A stretch of 26,517 nt of DNA, taken from contig JBKQPR010000079.1 of NCBI GenBank assembly GCA_052144935.1, positions 1 through 26,517 of the forward strand, in the 5' to 3' direction. Position numbers and translations under genes: made by a program. Shown one piece after another: positions 22,889 through 26,517 of the stretch (positions within the stretch are counted from its first letter, which is position 1; the number at the start of each line of letters is the position of its first letter). The DNA comes from JOPF133 sp052144935. Lineage in GTDB: Bacteria; Acidobacteriota; Terriglobia; Bryobacterales; Bryobacteraceae. The notes under the pieces were generated by a model that was not told the DNA's origin, did no database searches, and saw only the letters and a list, made by a program, of their open reading frames with translations.

Positions 22889-22917
22889 TTGACGTCCACA
22901 ACCAAGGTGTGTACACT
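22889..22917 (+). promoter_or_regulatory. mazEF promoter with overlapping palindrome
   Basis: TTGACG at 22889-22894 and TACACT at 22912-22917 are separated by exactly 17 bp. The perfect palindrome GTGTACAC at 22908-22915 overlaps the -10 box, a good position for an operator bound by the ribbon-helix-helix antitoxin. Transcription would begin near 22923, giving a leader of about 29 nt. Confidence 0.7.
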
Positions 22918-22951
22918 TCAAATTGCCGGAGGACCGGCGATTTTCAAGGCC

Positions 22952-23245
22952 ATGAGTAAACGCATCAACATTGTTTTGCCGGATAAGACTCTGGCGGTTC
23001 TGGATCGGGTTGCCACGAAAGGCAACCGGAGCCAGTTCATCTCCCGCGCAGTCCTGCACTTCATCGAGTCGCAAGGGAAGGAGATGCTTCGCGAACGGCT
23101 TAAGCGCGAAGCCATCGCCAATGCCGGGCGCGATGTCGAAATGGCAGCCGAATGGTTCCCCTTGGAAGAGGAGGCGGCAACCAGCCCGGCCGTGACGGCG
23201 GTAAGCAGGCGTGCAAAAACTCCCCGGAAAAGAATCATCGCATGA
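22952..23245 (+). CDS. Ribbon-helix-helix antitoxin (MazE-like)
   Basis: The 97-residue product begins MSKRINIVLPDKTLAVLDRV, a typical RHH beta-strand and first helix, followed by ATKGNRSQFISRAVLHFIES as the second helix. The C-terminal half (AAEWFPLEEEAATSPAVT, then RRAKTPRKR) is the likely toxin-binding tail. RHH antitoxins bind their own promoter as dimers of dimers and neutralise the toxin. Here the operator is probably the GTGTACAC palindrome in the promoter at 22908-22915. The stop TGA overlaps the toxin start (ATGA), so translation is coupled. The much longer frame running in from the left is antisense to UPF0182 and is not real. Confidence 0.88.
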   Translation: MSKRINIVLPDKTLAVLDRVATKGNRSQFISRAVLHFIESQGKEMLRERLKREAIANAGRDVEMAAEWFPLEEEAATSPAVTAVSRRAKTPRKRIIA

Positions 23246-23592
23246 CGCAACCGCGGCGCGGAGAGATCTACCTCGTCGCCTTCGATCCGGCGGCGGGCTA
23301 TGAGATCCAGAAGACCAGGCCCGCGGTCGTCATCCAGAATAACGTCTCCAACCAGTACAGCCCGATCACGATTGTGGCTGCCATCAGTTCGCAATTTGGC
23401 GACCCTCCCTACCCGCGTGAAGTGGTGATCTCGCCCGGGAGCGGACTCTCGAAGCCCTCGGCGGTCATCCTCAACCAGATCCGATCCGTGGACCGAAAGC
23501 GGCTGATCAAACGCCTCGGCGCCGTGGATGCCGCCTCCATGCGAAGAGTCGATGAGGCATTGAGGATCAGCCTCGGCCTGATCGAGTTCTGA
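23242..23592 (+). CDS. MazF/PemK-family mRNA interferase toxin
   Basis: The 116-residue protein starts MTQPRRGEIYLVAFDPAAGY and has the MazF signature EIQKTRPAVVIQNN, in which Arg and Thr are the catalytic pair, then ITIVAAISSQ and PREVVISPGSGLSKPSAV. It ends with the helix MRRVDEALRISLGLIEF. MazF toxins cut mRNA at short sequences when the labile antitoxin is lost. The ATG overlaps the antitoxin's TGA by 4 bp. The frame is complete and all family residues are present, so the module is probably active. A second copy of the last third of this gene lies at 26160-26263, beyond the disrupted gene downstream. Confidence 0.93.
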   Translation: MTQPRRGEIYLVAFDPAAGYEIQKTRPAVVIQNNVSNQYSPITIVAAISSQFGDPPYPREVVISPGSGLSKPSAVILNQIRSVDRKRLIKRLGAVDAASMRRVDEALRISLGLIEF

Positions 23593-23780
23593 TGGGTCTC
23601 CCCCCGGCGCGCGCTCAGGAGCTGCAAAGAAAACGATTATGGCCACCCACGCCCGGATCGCCGCCGCGCGCGGACGAGCAGGCCCAGGGGGCGCGCCGCC
23701 ATTGGTAATGCCTGAAAAGCGGGTTGACGGAATGTGATACCGTGCCTGCTCCAACATGCCCGAAGAGCGGACTGTTCCCG

Positions 23781-24000
23781 GTGGATTTCCAGATCGCCCT
23801 CAAGGGACTGGTCGCGATTCATCATTCGATCTATGCGGCAGTTCCTCCCCAAGGCATCTGTTTCGAAGCATTGGTAGAGAAGGCGCTCCACCAAACGCGG
23901 AGGCCATCTAAGCCGATTGAGGCCAGTGCCCGGAATCAGCCCACGCACGATTTGCTCGTCCAGAACGCACGATTATCACTGAAGACCGAAACGCCAACGC
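23781..24000 (+). pseudogene. 5' half of a split gene, possibly restriction-endonuclease-like
   Basis: From GTG23781 (or TTG23724) the reading frame gives MDFQIALKGLVAIHHSIYA, CFEALVEKALHQTR, ARNQPTHDLLVQNARLSLKT and ET, a well-formed protein start. The Asp of HDLLV and the Lys of SLKTE look like part of a PD-(D/E)XK nuclease core. After KTET at 24000 the sequence loses this character and the frame ends at 24035. A segment that reads as its natural continuation begins at 25992. It follows mazF by about 190 bp. The assignment as a nuclease is tentative; the evidence for a split gene is stronger. Confidence 0.5.
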
Positions 24001-24114
24001 AGGCGAAGGATTTGGCCGTGGCCCAAAAACTTTAGGGAGATCTCGGAGAATGTGACGGGAGCGCGACGGCAAGTTGGCACGGCTTGAAACAATTCATCAC
24101 GAAAGGAGCATGAT

Positions 24115-24955
24115 ATGCAATACCGGCTGTTGGGCAACAGCGGGCTTCGGGTTTCCGAAGCAGCGCCCGGCACGATGACCTTCGGCGACGGCTGGGGTTG
24201 GGGCGCGGCCAAAAGGAGGAGGCACAAAAGGTGTACAACGCCTTCCGCGAGGCCGGCGGCAACTTCATTGACACCGCCGACATTTACACGAACGGGACGA
24301 GCGAATCGTTCCTTGGCGAGTTTATGCAGGGCCACCGCCAGAGCGTGGTGATGGCCACGAAATACACCAATTCCGTTCCGGGCACGGACCCGAACGCGGC
24401 CGGCAACCAGCGCAAGAATATGGTGCAGGCGGTGGGAGCCAGCCTCAAGCGGCTGCGAACCGGCTATATCGATCTTTATTGGGTCCGCATTTGGGACCGG
24501 ATCACGCCGGTCGAAGAAGTCATGCGAGGGTTGGACGACCTCGTTCGCGCAGGCAAGGTGCTTTAAACGGGCATCTCCGATGCGCCGGCCTGGTGGATCG
24601 CACAGGCGAACACGCTGGCGCAGTTGCGGGGTTGGTCGCCGTTCATCGGATTGCAGATCGAATACAGCCTGATCGAGCGAACCGTGGAGCGGGAACTGAT
24701 CCCAATGGCCCAGGAGTTGAACATCGGCGTGACCGCGTGGTCACCGCTGGCCAATGGCGTCCTGACCGGCAAGTACCACGGCCACGGGTCGTCCGAGCCG
24801 GGCCGTATGAGCGCCGACATGATGAAGGACTCATGCCAGAGCAAGAACGGACCGGCCGCATCGTCGCCGCGGTCAAAGGTGTGGCCGATGAGACCGGCCG
24901 CACCAATACATTGCGGACAAGGGTTCGTTCAAATTGGTGTCGGGCGTCCTGACTG
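24115..24955 (+). pseudogene. Aldo/keto reductase pseudogene
   Basis: ATG24115 has a good AAGGAG ribosome binding site and opens MQYRLLGNSGLRVSEAAPGT. Near 24215 a frameshift follows GDGWGWG; another frame continues KEEAQKVYNAFREAGGNFID with Asp and Tyr of the catalytic tetrad (DTADIY) and the Lys (MATKYTN). The catalytic His position, usually LYWVHIWD, reads Arg (LYWVRIWD). TAA at 24564-24566 then interrupts KVL-TGISDAPAWW, where Tyr is usual. A further frameshift near 24832 separates RMSADMMKDS from MPEQERTGRIVAAVKGVADE, and the last about 60 residues are missing. With two frameshifts, one nonsense codon and a lost catalytic residue it cannot be functional. Confidence 0.92.
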
Positions 24956-25004
24956 ATGAACCCCCAGCGAGACCGCGGCTCAAAGCTCCGAAGAGTCGCA
25001 GTCC

Positions 25005-25958
25005 GTGGCAGAATTTGATGAGATGGGCCACCTGAATATTAGAGAGTTGATCCACCTGGTCGAACGCCACGGGTACGCACTTCTGTTCTTCTGGGTACTG
25101 GGTGAGCAGGGAGCGCTCCCTATTCCTTCGGCTCCGTTGCTGGTCGCGGTCGGGGCGCTGGTCCGCACGGGAAGCCTGCATGCTCTACCGGCGATGCTGT
25201 GTTGCCTCGCCGGCGCTCTGGCCGCAGACATTGTGTGGTTCTGCTTCGGACGCTCCCGCGGCAAGCGTGTTTTACGATTCATCTGCCGCGTTTCGCTCGA
25301 ACCCGACTCCTGCGTGAGGCAAACTGAAAACGCCTTTACCAAATACGGTTTGAACACTCTTCTCTTCGCCAAATTCGTGCCCGGTCTGAATGCGGTAGCC
25401 GCGCCCTTGGCGGGCAATTCCGGAGTCGGAGTCGTCCGCTTTCTAGCCCCCGACAGCCTGGGAATCGTGATGTGGAGCGGCGCGTATTTGGCCGTTGGTT
25501 TGCTCTTCAGCGACCAAATTGAGGACGCCCTTGGCTATGCTCAACGGTTGGGTTCTGGTGTGGTAATTCTGCTGGTGGGCCTGTTCGCGGCTTGGATCCT
25601 CTGGAAGTTCATCCAAAGACGGCGATTCCTAAAGAAACTCGCAGTAGCCCGGATTACGCCCGAGGAATTGCGGGATCGCATGAGTGCCGGCGAAGATCTG
25701 TATATTGTCGATCTGCGCACTACACTGGATAACGATTGGCCGCCCGTTCCCGGTGCGGTCCGCCTTTCCATTGAGGACCTCACCAGCAATTCGAAGCGGA
25801 TTCCCCGTGACCGGGAGATCATCCTGTACTGCACTTGACCAAACGAAGCTTCCAGCGCCCGTGCGGCGCTGCTGCTCAAATCCCAGGGCATTAGCCAGGT
25901 GCGTCCACTCCGGGGAGGTGCGGAGGGGTGGGCCAAAATGGTGCAACTCCGCGGCTGA
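25005..25958 (+). CDS. DedA-rhodanese fusion with in-frame TGA (candidate selenoprotein)
   Basis: Residues about 1-205 form a DedA/SNARE-associated membrane protein: LGEQGALPIPSAPLLVAVGA, the GRSRGKRVLR basic motif, LEPDSCVRQTENAF, FAKFVPGLNAVAAPLAG and several helices. Residues about 215-317 form a rhodanese domain (LYIVDLRTT, GAVRLSIEDL, EIILYCT). TGA at 25836-25838 follows YCT and is followed in frame by PNEASSARAALLLKSQGI, VRPLRGGAEGW and a TGA at 25956. Fusions of this type that I recall have CxCPNE here, so the TGA stands at a Cys: a CxU motif if read as selenocysteine. A hairpin at 25853-25871 fits a bacterial SECIS. The alternative is a nonsense mutation, as the neighbouring gene is decayed. 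Start is GTG25005, or ATG25023; 317 residues in full. Confidence 0.8.
25853..25871 (+). promoter_or_regulatory. Candidate bacterial SECIS hairpin
   Basis: CAGCGCC (25853-25859) and GGCGCTG (25865-25871) form a perfect 7-bp stem with the loop CGUGC. The stem starts 14 nt after the TGA at 25836-25838, and the G and U of the loop fall about 23-24 nt after it, within the range where SelB-bound bacterial SECIS loops are placed. High GC makes chance stems common, so this is supportive, not decisive. Confidence 0.5.
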
Positions 25959-25991
25959 CGGCAGCATCGAACTGGCCGGTCCACTTTATAT

Positions 25992-26156
25992 GGCACGCAT
26001 CCAGCGCAGATTACACATCACCAAGCTATGCACGACGGAGCGGGAGCCATGGAGTGCCGACGTGCTGTTATCGCGCCTCATGGAGCATCTCTCCCGTTAC
26101 GATCTCATTTTGATGCTGCGCACGATCTGGACGCTTCCGGTCGTTCGCTATCAGCT
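25992..26156 (+). pseudogene. 3' half of the split gene
   Basis: After a one-base offset near 26012, the frame reads GTHPAQ, HITKLCTTEREPWSADVLL and SRLMEHLSRYDLILMLRTIW, a helical, protein-like sequence with no start of its own. I judge it to be the continuation of the 5' half at 23781-24000, which ends KTET; joined, they read KTET-(a few residues)-GTHPAQ. At about 26157 it is cut off by the mazF fragment. Confidence 0.5.
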
Positions 26157-26159
26157 CCC

Positions 26160-26263
26160 GATCCGTGGACCGAAAGCGTCTGATCAAACGCCTTGGCGCC
26201 GTGGATGCCGCCACCGTGCGAAGAGTCGATCGGGCATTGAGGATCGGCCTGATCGAGATCTGA
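26160..26263 (+). pseudogene. Duplicated mazF 3' fragment
   Basis: GATCCGTGGACCGAAAGCG and the following bases match the 3' third of mazF (about 23484-23592) with few differences. They encode SVDRKRLIKRLGAVDAATVR and a shortened end, with a 6-bp deletion before the TGA at 26261. It has no upstream mazF sequence and no start. The remaining 120 bp to tilS hold three GTTCTTGC-type repeats and nothing else recognisable. Confidence 0.9.
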
Positions 26264-26386
26264 GACGTCTCACCGCCCCGCGCGTTGATGGTGTAGGTAC
26301 CGGCGGCCAATAGTTCTTGCTCCGTTCTTGCTGCCGTTCTTGGGGAGGGGTATCCGTCCGCGCGGCGCAGCTTACAATGAAGAGCA

Positions 26387-26517
26387 GTGCCGGGCCTTCT
26401 GGAGCGCGTCGTCCAAACCATCCAACGCCACCGCATGCTGGCCCCTGGCGAACACGCCGGCGTGGCCGTTTCGGGAGGCGCTGATTCCGTCTGCCTGCTG
26501 CACCTGCTGGCCTCGCT
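26387..26517 (+). CDS. tilS: tRNA(Ile)-lysidine synthetase, 5' part (runs off the window)
   Basis: TilS attaches lysine to C34 of the CAU-anticodon tRNA-Ile so that it reads AUA. Only the first 43 codons are in the window: MPGLLERVVQTIQRHRMLAP, then GVAVSGGADSVCLLHLLAS, which contains the SGGxDS PP-loop that binds ATP. This loop, its distance from the start and the LLHLL that follows fit TilS better than other PP-loop enzymes. The start is GTG26387 with a GAAGAG close ahead. A TACAAT box at 26373-26378 would put the mRNA start near 26384, so translation from GTG26387 would be almost leaderless; a later start is possible. The gene is incomplete only because the window ends. Confidence 0.8.
   Translation, partial: MPGLLERVVQTIQRHRMLAPGEHAGVAVSGGADSVCLLHLLAS

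Noticed and set aside
19952..23245. Plus-strand frame of 1097 codons
   Set aside because: It lies antisense to UPF0182 and is rich in His, Gln and Arg as expected of a GC-rich shadow frame. Only its last 97 codons, starting at ATG22952, are a real gene (the RHH antitoxin).
24479..24952. Plus-strand frame of 157 codons
   Set aside because: Its middle part is the displaced frame of the aldo/keto reductase pseudogene, and the rest is an out-of-frame shadow.

Overview
The window is GC-rich (roughly 60-65% by eye) bacterial chromosome with compact genes on both strands, frequent GTG/TTG starts, and many dispersed repeats between genes. The gene content (UPF0182 giant membrane protein, soluble PAS hybrid kinase, GH29-like secreted hydrolase, queC/queD, Uma2 nucleases, lone GntR regulator) and the repeat style suggest an Acidobacteriota soil organism, perhaps Solibacter/Bryobacter-like. 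That placement is inference; no rRNA or marker gene confirms it.

Layout. 1-2.5 kb: a gene remnant, a secreted GH29-like hydrolase and a divergent galT (carbohydrate use). 2.5-7.8 kb: minus-strand genes, namely a small secreted protein, a 24-bp tandem repeat, a flavin reductase-like protein translationally close to a beta-propeller-like protein, then a tight operon queC-queD-glycosyltransferase 9. 7.9-9.2 kb: a zeta-toxin-like module, frameshifted at a six-base homopolymer and bracketed by two identical 20-bp direct repeats. 9.3-11.9 kb: hybrid histidine kinase, a long inverted repeat, a VOC protein divergent from a GntR-type regulator. 11.9-14.6 kb: an acyl-CoA synthetase carrying an in-frame Gly/Ala/Pro repeat expansion, and a secreted protein.

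14.7-18.4 kb is a decayed tandem duplication. An intact PLP enzyme (cystathionine gamma-synthase family) is followed by Uma2, a nucleotidyltransferase remnant, a second copy of the PLP enzyme's 3' end, a second Uma2, a second nucleotidyltransferase remnant with a HEPN stub, and a third, shorter copy of the 3' end. Two small membrane proteins, a ~680-bp gene-poor stretch and the UPF0182 gene follow.

22.9-26.3 kb: a mazEF-type toxin-antitoxin operon with a clear promoter, then what looks like one gene split in two halves by about 2 kb of DNA carrying a broken aldo/keto reductase and a DedA-rhodanese fusion. The second half is followed by a duplicated mazF 3' fragment. The fusion has an in-frame TGA at the position where I would expect a conserved Cys of the rhodanese loop; reading continues sensibly for 39 codons, and a 7-bp hairpin with a G/U-containing loop sits 14 nt downstream. 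It is therefore a candidate selenoprotein and the best lead in the window. The window ends inside tilS.
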